Positions 43,163 through 51,448 of a stretch of 64,000 nucleotides of DNA are shown one piece after another. Each line of letters begins with the position of its first letter. The stretch's first letter is position 1. The position numbers and the translations under genes are program-made. Location: positions 1 to 64,000 of the forward strand of contig NZ_JARXZC010000035.1 of NCBI RefSeq assembly GCF_029894335.1, written 5' to 3'. Source of the DNA: Kitasatospora sp. MAP5-34. Its GTDB lineage: Bacteria > Actinomycetota > Actinomycetes > Streptomycetales > Streptomycetaceae. The notes beneath the pieces were generated by a model. That model searched no databases, was not told the DNA's origin, and saw only the letters and a list, made by a program, of their open reading frames with translations.

Positions 43163-44287
43163 TCAGCCGATCAGGTCGGCGTGGACGGCGGAGATCGCGG
43201 TCAGCACCTGGTCGACCTCGTCGTCCCGCATGTCCGAGTGGACCGGCAGGCAGATGTGCCGGGCGCAGACGTCCTCGGCGACGGGCAGCGGCCCGTCCGC
43301 GTACGGGGCCAGTACCGGCTGGTGGTGCAGCGGCAGGTCGTAGACCTCGCCGGGGAGCCGGACGCCGAACCGCTCGGACACCTCGCGCTTGAAGTGCGCG
43401 CGGTCGACGCCGGTCGGGAGCAGCACCATGTACTTGTAGTAGTTGCTGCGGCATTTGGGCGGCTCGACCAGCGGTTGCAGGCCGGGCAGCCCGGCCAGCG
43501 CGGCGGTGTAGCGGTCGGCGACCTCGCGGCGGGTCTCGATGAACTCCTTGAGGCGGCGCAGATGGATCTCGCCGATCGCCGCGTTCACCTCGCTGAGGCG
43601 CCAGGAGTAGCCGTCCCGGACGTGGTGGTTGGCGCCGAAGGAGCCCTTGCCCTGGTCCCGGTAGATCCGCGCCTCGTCGCGCAGCTCGTCCGAGGCGGTG
43701 ACCAGCATGCCGCCCTCGCCGCTGGTGGTCACCTTGGTGGCGTAGAAGGAGAACGCCCCGGCGAGGCCGAACGAACCGGCGAACCGGCCGTCGTAGCTGC
43801 AGCCGTGCGCGTGAGCGGCGTCCTCGATCAGCGGGATGCCACGGGCGTCGCACAGCCGGCGGATGGCGTCGACCTCGGGAGTGATCAGACCGCCGACGTG
43901 CACGAGCAGGACGGCGGCGGTGGCGGGCGTCAGTGCCGCCTCGACGGTGGCCACGCTCAGTGCGAAGGTCTCGGCCGAGACGTCGGCGAAGACCGGGCGG
44001 CCGCCGGCGTGCAGCACGGCCGCCGCCGAGGCGTAGAAGGTGTTGGCGGGTACCACGACGTCCCGGCCGGCCACCTCGGCGATGCGCAGGACGATCTCCA
44101 GCGCCGCCGTACCGGTGTTGACCGCGACGGCGTGCGGGACTTCGTGCACGGCAGCGAAGGCGGTCTCGAAGCGTTCGGTACGCGGACCGAGGGTCAGCGC
44201 GCCGGTGGCCAGAATCTCCTTGACCGCGTCGGCGACCGCAGACCGGTCGTCCTCCGGGTACACGACTCGCGCGGCGGGAACATCCAC
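43163..44287 (-). CDS. DegT/DnrJ/EryC1/StrS-family PLP aminotransferase
   Basis: The protein has 374 residues from the GTG at 44287, preceded by GGAGG; the frame is open to 44476 without a better start. Motifs: NTGTAALEIVLRIA (phosphate binding), VPANTFYASAAAVLHAGGRP, LIEDAAHAHGCSYDGR (cofactor Asp) and FYATKVTTSGEGGM (PLP Lys). A late WRLSEVNAAIG region follows. These enzymes transaminate keto-sugar nucleotides. It is the first gene of a three-gene cassette with the epimerase and glycosyltransferase, suggesting synthesis and transfer of an amino sugar. Confidence 0.93.
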   Translation of the reverse strand: MDVPAARVVYPEDDRSAVADAVKEILATGALTLGPRTERFETAFAAVHEVPHAVAVNTGTAALEIVLRIAEVAGRDVVVPANTFYASAAAVLHAGGRPVFADVSAETFALSVATVEAALTPATAAVLLVHVGGLITPEVDAIRRLCDARGIPLIEDAAHAHGCSYDGRFAGSFGLAGAFSFYATKVTTSGEGGMLVTASDELRDEARIYRDQGKGSFGANHHVRDGYSWRLSEVNAAIGEIHLRRLKEFIETRREVADRYTAALAGLPGLQPLVEPPKCRSNYYKYMVLLPTGVDRAHFKREVSERFGVRLPGEVYDLPLHHQPVLAPYADGPLPVAEDVCARHICLPVHSDMRDDEVDQVLTAISAVHADLIG

Positions 44288-44829
44288 GCGGCACCTCCGA
44301 TGCTCGGCGGGATCGGTCAGGCCCACGGCACCCGGGGCGCGTTTCACGTTACCTGCCATATCGGACGAAGCGTGGAATATACGACCAATAGGGATGTGAC
44401 TGGAGTGGCTGACGGGGTCCGTGGCGCTCGTGGGGCGAGAGACATTGCGCCATCCGGGGAGTGTGAGGCCGACCACTGAATTAACTGTCCCGTCGGAGAA
44501 GTTCCTGTAGTTGAGGTGTTCGGCGGCAAGATTTCCTGCGAATCCCTGGCACGCTCCCGGCGGGCGGAAGTTCCTTCGGTCACGATCGGATTTTCCGCTC
44601 AGCAGGGATGTCCGGAAATATGGTCAACCAGTGCACCCCCGCCATTCGGCCGTTACGAGAACCCCACTTGCTCTGCAAACATGGGGAGCGGGCGGGGCGA
44701 TCATGAAATATGCCACTGGCATGTCCGTCAACCGGGCTGTGTCCACGCCATTCTGACGACCCGTCAAATTCTGAGAGACATCTGTTCGTGCGCTCCGCCA
44801 CCGGCGGGGCGCCAGAGGGGGGTACAGCC
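44288..44829. other. Intergenic region upstream of the tyrosinase operon
   Basis: These 542 bases separate the divergent DegT and melC1 genes. No ORF here looks genuine. GC content is visibly lower at about 44355-44400, 44475-44600 and 44690-44780 than in flanking genes, as expected of promoter DNA. The melC1 ribosome binding site GAGGGGGG lies just before 44830. Confidence 0.55.
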
Positions 44830-45228
44830 ATGTCCGAAACCACCCAGACTGCCGAGCTCACGCGCCGCCGCATGCTCCAGGGCGCGGCCGTCGCGCTCAC
44901 CGCCGCCGCCGGGACGGCGCTGATCGGCCTGACCGGGTCCACCGACAAGCCCGCCGCAGCGGCCGGCCTGGCCGGCTCGGACAAGATCGACGAGGTCTAC
45001 CAGGGCCGGCGCATCCAGGGTCGGCCCGTCTCGGCCGGAGGCGCCGGGCACCACCACCACGGGAGCTACTCGGTGCTGATCGACGGCAAGGAGCTGCACA
45101 TGATGCAGAACGCCGACGGGACCTGGATCAGTGTCGTCAACCACTACCAGACCTTCACCACGCCGCGCGGGCTGGCCCGGGCCGCCGTCCGTGAGCTGCG
45201 CGGCGCCTCGCTCGTCCCGATCGCCTGA
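44830..45228 (+). CDS. melC1: Tyrosinase copper chaperone/cofactor MelC1
   Basis: The 132-residue protein has a twin-arginine signal (TRRRMLQGAAVALTAAAGTA, about 11-30). It continues with the MelC1 caddie domain: QGRRIQGRP, GAGHHHHGSYSVLIDGKELH and MMQNADGTWISVVNHYQTF. MelC1 loads two coppers into MelC2 and carries it through the Tat system. The His-rich loop, with the Tyr-containing strand, is the family hallmark. The ATG at 44830 follows a strong purine-rich site. melC2 starts 59 nt downstream. Confidence 0.95.
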   Translation: MSETTQTAELTRRRMLQGAAVALTAAAGTALIGLTGSTDKPAAAAGLAGSDKIDEVYQGRRIQGRPVSAGGAGHHHHGSYSVLIDGKELHMMQNADGTWISVVNHYQTFTTPRGLARAAVRELRGASLVPIA

Positions 45229-45287
45229 GCCGTACACGCGGCGCACGTCGGTCCAAACCAGGTCAGACCATCTCAAGAGGGGGAAAC

Positions 45288-46115
45288 ATGGCAGTCCGTA
45301 AGAATCAGGCGACCCTGACGGCCCAGGAGAAGCGCGGCTTCGTCAACGCCGTCCTGGCGCTCAAGGCCAACGGTGGTTACGACGCTTTCGTCACCACCCA
45401 CAACTCGTTCATCACGAGCGACACCGACGACGGTGAGCGGACCGGCCACCGCTCGCCGTCCTTCCTGCCCTGGCACCGCCGCTTCCTGCTCCAGTTCGAG
45501 CAGGCACTGCAGGCCATCGACCCCACCGTCTCCCTCCCGTACTGGGACTGGACGGCCGACCAGACGTCGTCCAGCTCCCTCTGGGGTGACGACTTCCTGG
45601 GCGGTGACGGCCAGAGCAGCGACAGCCAGGTGACCACCGGGGCCTTCGCCTTCAGCGGTGGCAACTGGACGCTCAACGTGAGCTCCGACAATCGCAACTT
45701 CCTGCGCAGAGCACTGGGCGCCGGGGTCGCGAGCCTGCCCAGCAAGGACGACGTGAACTCCGTCCTGGCGATATCCACTTACGACGCCGCGCCGTGGAAC
45801 AGTGCCTCCGAGGGCTTCCGCAACAACCTGGAGGGCTGGCGGGGCGTCAACCTGCACAACCGGGTGCACGTCTGGGTCGGCGGCGACATGCTGACCGGGA
45901 TGTCGCCCAACGACCCGGTGTTCTGGCTGCACCACTGCTTCATAGACAAGCTGTGGGCGGCCTGGCAGAGCCGCCACACCGACCAGAGCTACCAGCCGAC
46001 CGTCAGCACCACCAACGTGGTCGCGCTCAACGACACCATGAAGCCGTGGAACGACACCGCCCCGGCGGCGATGCTCGACCACACCCGCTACTACACCTAC
46101 GACACCGGCTTCTAG
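45288..46115 (+). CDS. melC2: Tyrosinase MelC2
   Basis: The 275-residue type-3 copper monooxygenase oxidises tyrosine and o-diphenols toward melanin. All six copper ligands are present. CuA has His38 (VTTHNSF), His54 (RTGHRSPS) and His63 (LPWHRRF). CuB has His190 and His194 (NLHNRVHVW) and His216 (FWLHHCFID). There is no signal peptide, in keeping with export as a complex with MelC1. The ATG follows GAGGGGGAAAC. The gene is closed by a perfect hairpin. Confidence 0.97.
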   Translation: MAVRKNQATLTAQEKRGFVNAVLALKANGGYDAFVTTHNSFITSDTDDGERTGHRSPSFLPWHRRFLLQFEQALQAIDPTVSLPYWDWTADQTSSSSLWGDDFLGGDGQSSDSQVTTGAFAFSGGNWTLNVSSDNRNFLRRALGAGVASLPSKDDVNSVLAISTYDAAPWNSASEGFRNNLEGWRGVNLHNRVHVWVGGDMLTGMSPNDPVFWLHHCFIDKLWAAWQSRHTDQSYQPTVSTTNVVALNDTMKPWNDTAPAAMLDHTRYYTYDTGF

Positions 46116-46123
46116 CCGAAGAC

Positions 46124-46163
46124 GGTTCAGGTCCCCGACGAAACCTCGTCGGGGACCTGAACC
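46124..46163. terminator. Perfect 18-bp bidirectional terminator between melC2 and pfkA
   Basis: GGTTCAGGTCCCCGACGA (46124-46141) and its exact complement (46146-46163) flank an AACC loop. The hairpin lies between convergent genes, 8 nt after melC2 and 19 nt after pfkA on the other strand, so it can stop transcription in both directions. Confidence 0.85.
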
Positions 46164-46182
46164 ACTGGTGGCGGCGGTGGGA

Positions 46183-47208
46183 TCAGATGACGGTCTCGGC
46201 CTCGGCGTAGCGCTCGGCGGGGACGGTCTTCAGGTCGGCCACGGCGTCGGCCAGCGGCACCAGGGCGATCTGGGTGCCGTGCAGGGCGGTGATGTGGCCG
46301 AAGGCGCCCTTGTGGACGGCCTCGACGGCGTGCCAGCCGAAGCGGGTGGCGAGGACGCGGTCGTATGCGGTCGGGGTGCCGCCGCGCTGGGTGTGGCCGA
46401 GGATGACCGGCTTGGCCTCCTTGCCGAGGCGGTGCTCCAGCTCGCGGGAGAGCTGGTTGGCGACACCGGTGAAGCGCTCGTGACCGTAGATGTCCTTGAC
46501 GCCCTCCTCCCAGTGCATGGTGCCGGGCTCGGGCTTGGCGCCCTCCGCGCAGACCACGATGGCGAACTTCTTGTTCCGGTCGAAGCGCTCGCGGACGACC
46601 TCGGTGAGCCGGTCGATGTGGAACGGTCGCTCGGGCACCACGATCGCGTGCGCGCCGGCGGCCATGCCGGCGTGCAGGGCGATCCAGCCCGTGTGACGGC
46701 CCATCAGCTCGACCACCATCACGCGCTGGTGCGACTCGGCGGTGGTCTTCAGCCGGTCCAGTGCCTCGGTGGCCACCGAGACGGCGGTGTCGAAGCCGAA
46801 GGTGACGTCGGTGCAGGCGATGTCGTTGTCGATGGTCTTCGGCACGCCGACCACCGGCAGACCCGCGTCGCTCATCAGCTTCGCGGCCTTCAGGGTGCCC
46901 TCGCCGCCGATCGGGATCACCGCGTCGATGCCGAGGTCCGCGCAGTACTTCTTGGCGCGCTCGACGCCGTCCCGCAGGTGGCTCGGCTGGACCCGGGACG
47001 AGCCCAGGATGGTGCCGCCCTGGGCCAGGATGCCGCTCACCGAGTCGATGGTGAGGGGCCGGTGGACACCTTCGAGGAGACCGCGCCAGCCGTCCTGGAA
47101 CCCGATGATCTCGTCGCCGTGGTCGACCACCCCCCGGTGGACCACGGACCGGATCACGGCGTTCAGGCCGGGGCAGTCACCGCCGCTGGTCAGCACACCA
47201 ATACGCAT
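46183..47208 (-). CDS. pfkA: 6-phosphofructokinase
   Basis: The protein has 341 residues from the ATG at 47208 (MRIGVLTSGGDCPGLNAVIR); the open frame runs further upstream but lacks family sequence. Motifs: GGEGTLKAA at the nucleotide site, PKTIDNDI (catalytic Asp), MVVELMGRHTGWIAL, and LGHTQRGGTPTAYDR near the C-terminus. This matches the ATP-dependent actinobacterial PFK type, catalysing the committed step of glycolysis. GGGAG lies upstream of the start. Confidence 0.95.
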   Translation of the reverse strand: MRIGVLTSGGDCPGLNAVIRSVVHRGVVDHGDEIIGFQDGWRGLLEGVHRPLTIDSVSGILAQGGTILGSSRVQPSHLRDGVERAKKYCADLGIDAVIPIGGEGTLKAAKLMSDAGLPVVGVPKTIDNDIACTDVTFGFDTAVSVATEALDRLKTTAESHQRVMVVELMGRHTGWIALHAGMAAGAHAIVVPERPFHIDRLTEVVRERFDRNKKFAIVVCAEGAKPEPGTMHWEEGVKDIYGHERFTGVANQLSRELEHRLGKEAKPVILGHTQRGGTPTAYDRVLATRFGWHAVEAVHKGAFGHITALHGTQIALVPLADAVADLKTVPAERYAEAETVI

Positions 47209-47521
47209 TGCTTTGCAACTCCCGAGCAGTACCGGACGGCCGGACTTCCACCTTGGCGCTGGCACCTGAAGGTTGGCTCGAATCAGACATGACTCACTGA
47301 ATCGGGCCATGGAGCAGCATACGGCTCCTGCGTCCGGCCGGGCAGGCGCCGACGCGGGAGCGGCGTCGTCGACGCACCCGCGCGGAACTGCGGCTGGACA
47401 CCGGGGAGGGTGTGCGTCCAGCTTCCCTATTGTCGTACGGATTGTGGCTCCTGGGCACCGGCTGCCCGCCATGCGGTCAGGTCAGCCGGTGTCCGTCCAG
47501 GATCTCAGTACCCGGGAGGGG
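47209..47521. other. Intergenic region between gatD and pfkA
   Basis: These 313 bases lie between the gatD stop and the pfkA start, both on the minus strand. I see no supported gene. The pfkA promoter is expected here. Confidence 0.5.
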
Positions 47522-48463
47522 TCAGGCGGGCTGGCGGGTGGCGTTGATCCGCTCGGTGCGCAGCGCGTCGTACCAGGTGGTGTCGGCCGGCGGGAGCGCG
47601 TTCACGTCCAGCGCCAGCTTGATCAGCATGTCGGCGACGGCGGGGTTGCGGGCCATCACCGGCCCGTGCAGGTAGGTGCCGAAGACGGTGTCCCGCCAGG
47701 CGCCCTCGGTGCCGTCGCCGGTGCCGTTGCCCCGGCCGGTCTGGACGGTGGCCAGCGGCGCGACGCCCTGGCCCAGGTGCGTGACGCCCTGGTGGTTCTC
47801 GAAGCCGGTCAGCTGCGGCAGGCCGAGCCGGGGGTCGACCTCGGCGAGCACGTCGCCGACGCAGCGACCGCCCTCGCCACGGGTGGACCAGACGTCGAGC
47901 AGGCCGAGGCCCGGCTCGCGCTCGCCCAGGTCGTTGATGAACTCGTGGCCCAGGATCTGGTAGCCGGCGCAGACCGAGAAGATGATCGCACCGTTCTCGG
48001 CGGCCCGGACCAGGCCGGTGTCGGCGCGCAGCCGCTCAGCCGCGAGCCGCTGCGGGCGGTCCTCACCGCCGCCGATCAGGTAGATGTCACCACTGGTGGG
48101 GACGGCCTGGTCGGAGCGGACGTCGATCCGCTGCACACCGAGCCCGCGCTGACGGGCCCGGCGCTCGACGACCAGCGCGTTGCCCCGGTCGCCGTAGGTG
48201 CTGAGCAGGTCCGGGTAGACCCAGACCAGCCGCAGGTTGCTGTCGTTCATCCGCGAGGCCCTTCCGTACGACTGCTGCTGCTGGTGCGGCTGCGGCGCGG
48301 CGTACTGCTGGGAGTGTTCGTACTGCTGGGGCTGACTGTGCTGGGGCTGACTGTGCTGGGGCTGACTCTGGTGGGGCTGACTCTGGTGGGGCTGCCCGCT
48401 GTTCGGCTGGCCGTAGGGGGGCTGACCGTTGTACGGCTGGGGAGGCTGAGGGGGGAAGGACAT
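47522..48463 (-). CDS. gatD: Lipid II glutamine amidotransferase GatD with Gln/Pro/His-rich N-terminal extension
   Basis: The protein has 313 residues from the ATG at 48463, which overlaps the murT stop in an ATGA junction. The class I glutaminase domain begins only at residue 72 (MNDSNLRLVWVYPDLL). It has YLIGGGEDRP, the nucleophile Cys in FSVCAGYQILGHEF, and the catalytic His in GTYLHGPVMARNP. It supplies ammonia to MurT to amidate the D-Glu of lipid II. Residues 1-71 are low complexity (PPQPPQPYNGQPPYGQ, then SQPHQSQPQHSQPQH). If translation instead starts at 48250, a standard 242-residue GatD results. The ATGA overlap favours the long form. Confidence 0.9.
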   Translation of the reverse strand: MSFPPQPPQPYNGQPPYGQPNSGQPHQSQPHQSQPQHSQPQHSQPQQYEHSQQYAAPQPHQQQQSYGRASRMNDSNLRLVWVYPDLLSTYGDRGNALVVERRARQRGLGVQRIDVRSDQAVPTSGDIYLIGGGEDRPQRLAAERLRADTGLVRAAENGAIIFSVCAGYQILGHEFINDLGEREPGLGLLDVWSTRGEGGRCVGDVLAEVDPRLGLPQLTGFENHQGVTHLGQGVAPLATVQTGRGNGTGDGTEGAWRDTVFGTYLHGPVMARNPAVADMLIKLALDVNALPPADTTWYDALRTERINATRQPA

Positions 48464-49725
48464 CAGTTGGCCACCGCCTTTCGCAGCTGCTGGAACGCGG
48501 TGTAGTTGGCGATCGCCTCGATCCGTCCGGGCGGGGCCATCTGGACGGCCTGCTCCAGGGTGTCGACCACGTGGAACTGCAGTCCGGCGACCTCCAGGCG
48601 TACCGCGAGGTCCAGCTTGCGCTGGCCCATCACGAAGACCGGGTGGCCCGCCAGGCGTTCGTAGTCCACGTCCCAGAGCCAGGAGGTGTCGGTGCCGTCC
48701 GCGTCCATCGCGTTCACCGACAGCACCACCGGCGCGGGCGGCTGGTCGATCAGCGAGAAGGTCTCCAGCCAGCCGGCCGGGTTCTTGGCCAGCAGCAGCC
48801 GGACGTCGCGGCCCAGGTACGAGACCACGTCGTAGCGGCCGGCCACCGCCGTCACCGCCTGCATCCGCTGCAGCGCGACCTGCGGGGCGACGCCGAAGAC
48901 GGCCGCCACGGCGGCCGAGCTGGTGGCGTTGGCCAGGTTGGCGCGGCCCGGCAGCTGGAGCGTGATCGGCCAGGCGCCACGCTGCGGGTCGATCACGTGG
49001 GTGCCCTGGAGCGCCCAGTGCGGCTGGGGGCGGCGGAAACCGCAGTCCTGGCAGAACCAGTCGTCCCCGGGACGCTGCATCACACCACCGCAGGACGGGC
49101 AGGACCAGGCGTCCTCCTTCCACGCCTGACCGGCGGCCACCCAGACCACCTTCCGGCAGGAGGAGGCGGCCCAGGTCACCAGCGGGTCGTCCGCGTTGGC
49201 GATGATCACGGCGTCGCTGTCCTTGAGACCCTCGCGCCACTTCTCGGCCATCATCCGCGTCTCGGCGGCGCGGTCCAGCTGGTCGCGCGAGAGGTTCAGC
49301 AGCGCTATGGCCTTGGGGTTGGTGTCGCGGGCGACCCCGGCGAGGTACTTCTCGTCGACCTCGATCACGCCGAACTTGGCGTCCGAGCCGCCCGCCAGCG
49401 CGGAGGTGATGCCGGCGGGCATGTTGGCGCCCAGCGCATTGGAGACGACGGGGCCTGCGGCGCCCAGCGCCTCGGCGATCAGCCGGGTGGTGGTGGTCTT
49501 GCCGTTGGTCGCGCTGACCAGGACCACGTCGAGGTGCTCGGCGAGGGTCGCCAGCAGGTCGGGGTCCAGCTTGAGGGCGACCTTGCCGCCGATCACCGAG
49601 CCACTGCCACGGCCGGCCTTCTGCGAGAGGGCGGCGGCCATCCGGCCGGCCGTCACGGCGAGCTTGGCGCGGGCGGGCAGCGAGGCGTCGCGTACGGCCG
49701 CGGCTTCCGAATCGGTGCCTGGCAT
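48463..49725 (-). CDS. murT: Lipid II isoglutaminyl synthase subunit MurT (Mur-ligase type)
   Basis: The protein has 420 residues from the ATG at 49725, with GGAGGA upstream. The ATP loop is SATNGKTTTTRLIAEAL. VIEVDEKYL and LLNLSRDQLDR are Mur-ligase middle-domain motifs. A four-Cys ribbon (CPSCGG and CQDCG, about 205-232) is the zinc module special to MurT. The C-terminal part is the DUF1727-type domain that binds GatD. With GatD it converts the D-Glu of lipid II to D-isoglutamine. The two genes overlap and form an operon. Confidence 0.94.
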   Translation of the reverse strand: MPGTDSEAAAVRDASLPARAKLAVTAGRMAAALSQKAGRGSGSVIGGKVALKLDPDLLATLAEHLDVVLVSATNGKTTTTRLIAEALGAAGPVVSNALGANMPAGITSALAGGSDAKFGVIEVDEKYLAGVARDTNPKAIALLNLSRDQLDRAAETRMMAEKWREGLKDSDAVIIANADDPLVTWAASSCRKVVWVAAGQAWKEDAWSCPSCGGVMQRPGDDWFCQDCGFRRPQPHWALQGTHVIDPQRGAWPITLQLPGRANLANATSSAAVAAVFGVAPQVALQRMQAVTAVAGRYDVVSYLGRDVRLLLAKNPAGWLETFSLIDQPPAPVVLSVNAMDADGTDTSWLWDVDYERLAGHPVFVMGQRKLDLAVRLEVAGLQFHVVDTLEQAVQMAPPGRIEAIANYTAFQQLRKAVAN

Positions 49726-49866
49726 GCTCAGTGGTTCCTCCTTGCTGCGGCGCCCTCCGGGGGTTCGTGAGAACCCTTCGGGGGGCGGGGACGGGGGCCA
49801 GCCTACCCACTCCATCCTCCGGCACCGATTTCCGGACCCCTGGTGAGGCGGAACTTGTGCTGTCAC

Positions 49867-49917
49867 GGCAACCAGATCAGGGGTGCGCAGTTCCCCCGCG
49901 CCCCTGATCTGGTTGCC
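49867..49917 (-). terminator. 17-bp perfect inverted repeat containing a copy of the extragenic element
   Basis: GGCAACCAGATCAGGGG (49867-49883) pairs perfectly with its complement at 49901-49917, extendable by GT-tolerant pairing to about 21 bp. The loop region includes the repeated element GCGCAGTTCCCCCGCGCCCC (49885-49904, element to 49907). It lies 38 nt downstream of the ACT/GNAT gene (minus strand) and upstream of murT, so it is probably a terminator. Confidence 0.65.
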
Positions 49918-49954
49918 CGGTTGCGTACGTGCACCCAAAGTGCTGGTGGTGCGT

Positions 49955-51340
49955 CTACTGGCCCGGGCCGGTGGGCCAGGGGGTGGGGAGTTGGTCAGCG
50001 GCCTCGGCGAGGTGGGCGGTGATGACCAGGGTGCCGTTCTCGACCTGGTGGTCGAGGGGGGCGCCGAGCCGCCGCATGGTGGAGATCAGGCCGGTGTTGG
50101 AGGCGTGGGTGACGGCGTAGACCGTCTGGACGCCCGCCTCCAGGGCCAGTGCGGCCATCCGGCGCAGCAGGTCGAAGCCGAGTCCGCGCCGCTGCCAGTC
50201 GTCCTCGACCAGCAGGGCGACCTCCGCGCTGTCGTCGTCCCAGATCAGGTGGGCCAGCGCGACGATCCGCCCGTTCGGCGCCTCCACCGCGAGGGTCTGC
50301 CCGTGCCGGGGGTCGAGCAGGTGCTCGAGGTAGCGGTCGGCGTCGTTGACCGGGCCGTGGTAGCGCTTGCGCAGGGCCTCGGGGGAGCAGCGGTGGTGCA
50401 TGGCGAGCGCCGCAGCGTGGTCGTCCGCGTCGGCCCGGCGGACGGTCAGGTCGGCTCCGGCGGGCAGGCTCAGCCGGGCTTCGACGTTGGGGATGCGCGG
50501 GCCGAGCAGGGCGTCCAGCTCGACCAGCTTCCGGGCCCGGGCGAACTCGGTCGGGGTGAAGGGCAGGTGCGGCCTGGTCAGTTCGATCAGGTCGCCGGAC
50601 GGCGCCGGCAGCCGCATCACGTGGCCGTCGAACCCGGCGGTGCCCCGCGCCGCGCCGCCCGGGTACTGCCGGATGGTGCAGCGTCCGAACAACTGCCGCA
50701 GCGCGACGGGCAACTCGGCGGCGTCCAGTGCCGTCCGGGTGGCCAGGGCCAGTACGTGGGTGGGCTCGTCCACCAGGTCGTGCGCGTCGGCCGGGTCGGT
50801 CCAGATGTCCAGGCCCCCGGCGGCGGCCACCGTGGCCGCGAGTTCGGCCCGGGTGAGGCCGAGGGGCGCGCGGACCAGGAACTCGTCCACGGTGCCGGTC
50901 GGCAGCGGGTGGGCCTGCAGCGAGATGATGTTGATCTCCCGCCCGGCGAAGGCGGTGCAGATCCGGGCCAGGCTGCCGGGGGAGTCGGCGACGGTGGTAC
51001 GGATCCGCCAGAGTGCGGTCTCCTGGTAGTCGCGCAGCGGTCCGGTCACCTCGGCCTCCCCGGGTGGGCCGGTCGGCTCGGGGGCGGGTGGTCCGTGCGG
51101 GTGGCGGTGTGCCCACCAGGAGTGGAAGAGCGCCGTGGCCATGAGCGCGAGCGCCGAGGCGACCAGCAGCACCGGGCCGTCGTGCCCGTGCACCACGACG
51201 TTGGCGACCAGATCGGCCAGCGCGACGGCGACGAAGACGGCGGCGAGTTCGGTGGAATCCCGGCGCCAGTGGTGCGCGCGGGCGCTGCGCCGCTGGGCGC
51301 GGGAGGGAGTGGCGGGCTGGGAGTCAGGGAATCTGTCCAT
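49955..51340 (-). CDS. Membrane protein with ACT-like and GNAT acetyltransferase domains
   Basis: The 461-residue protein has an unusual architecture. Residues about 31-72 form two hydrophobic helices (AAVFVAVALADLVANVVV and LLVASALALMATALFH). About 110-180 resembles an ACT ligand-binding domain (RIRTTVADSPGSLARICTAF, then GREINIISLQAH), with a possible second ACT-like part to about 260. About 305-450 is a GNAT domain (LTVRRADADDHAAALAMHHR, and acetyl-CoA loop DDWQRRGLGFDLLRRM). It may acetylate a substrate in response to an amino acid sensed by the ACT part. This is inference from domain order. It is not coupled to a neighbour. Confidence 0.85.
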   Translation of the reverse strand: MDRFPDSQPATPSRAQRRSARAHHWRRDSTELAAVFVAVALADLVANVVVHGHDGPVLLVASALALMATALFHSWWAHRHPHGPPAPEPTGPPGEAEVTGPLRDYQETALWRIRTTVADSPGSLARICTAFAGREINIISLQAHPLPTGTVDEFLVRAPLGLTRAELAATVAAAGGLDIWTDPADAHDLVDEPTHVLALATRTALDAAELPVALRQLFGRCTIRQYPGGAARGTAGFDGHVMRLPAPSGDLIELTRPHLPFTPTEFARARKLVELDALLGPRIPNVEARLSLPAGADLTVRRADADDHAAALAMHHRCSPEALRKRYHGPVNDADRYLEHLLDPRHGQTLAVEAPNGRIVALAHLIWDDDSAEVALLVEDDWQRRGLGFDLLRRMAALALEAGVQTVYAVTHASNTGLISTMRRLGAPLDHQVENGTLVITAHLAEAADQLPTPWPTGPGQ

Positions 51341-51448
51341 AGGAGCATGGTGTCGCTCCGGTGTTTCGCGATCACGAATCCCCCGTGACCTGTTGGTAAA
51401 TGTCTCAGGTTAGTCTCCGAACGACTTCAGCCGACCGGAGGCGGACCG

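Noticed and set aside
42201..44294. Upstream two thirds of a 1056-codon minus-strand frame continuous with the glycosyltransferase
   Set aside because: This stretch is out of frame with two clear genes (epimerase and DegT aminotransferase) that occupy the same strand. Only the part from 42200 down has glycosyltransferase sequence.
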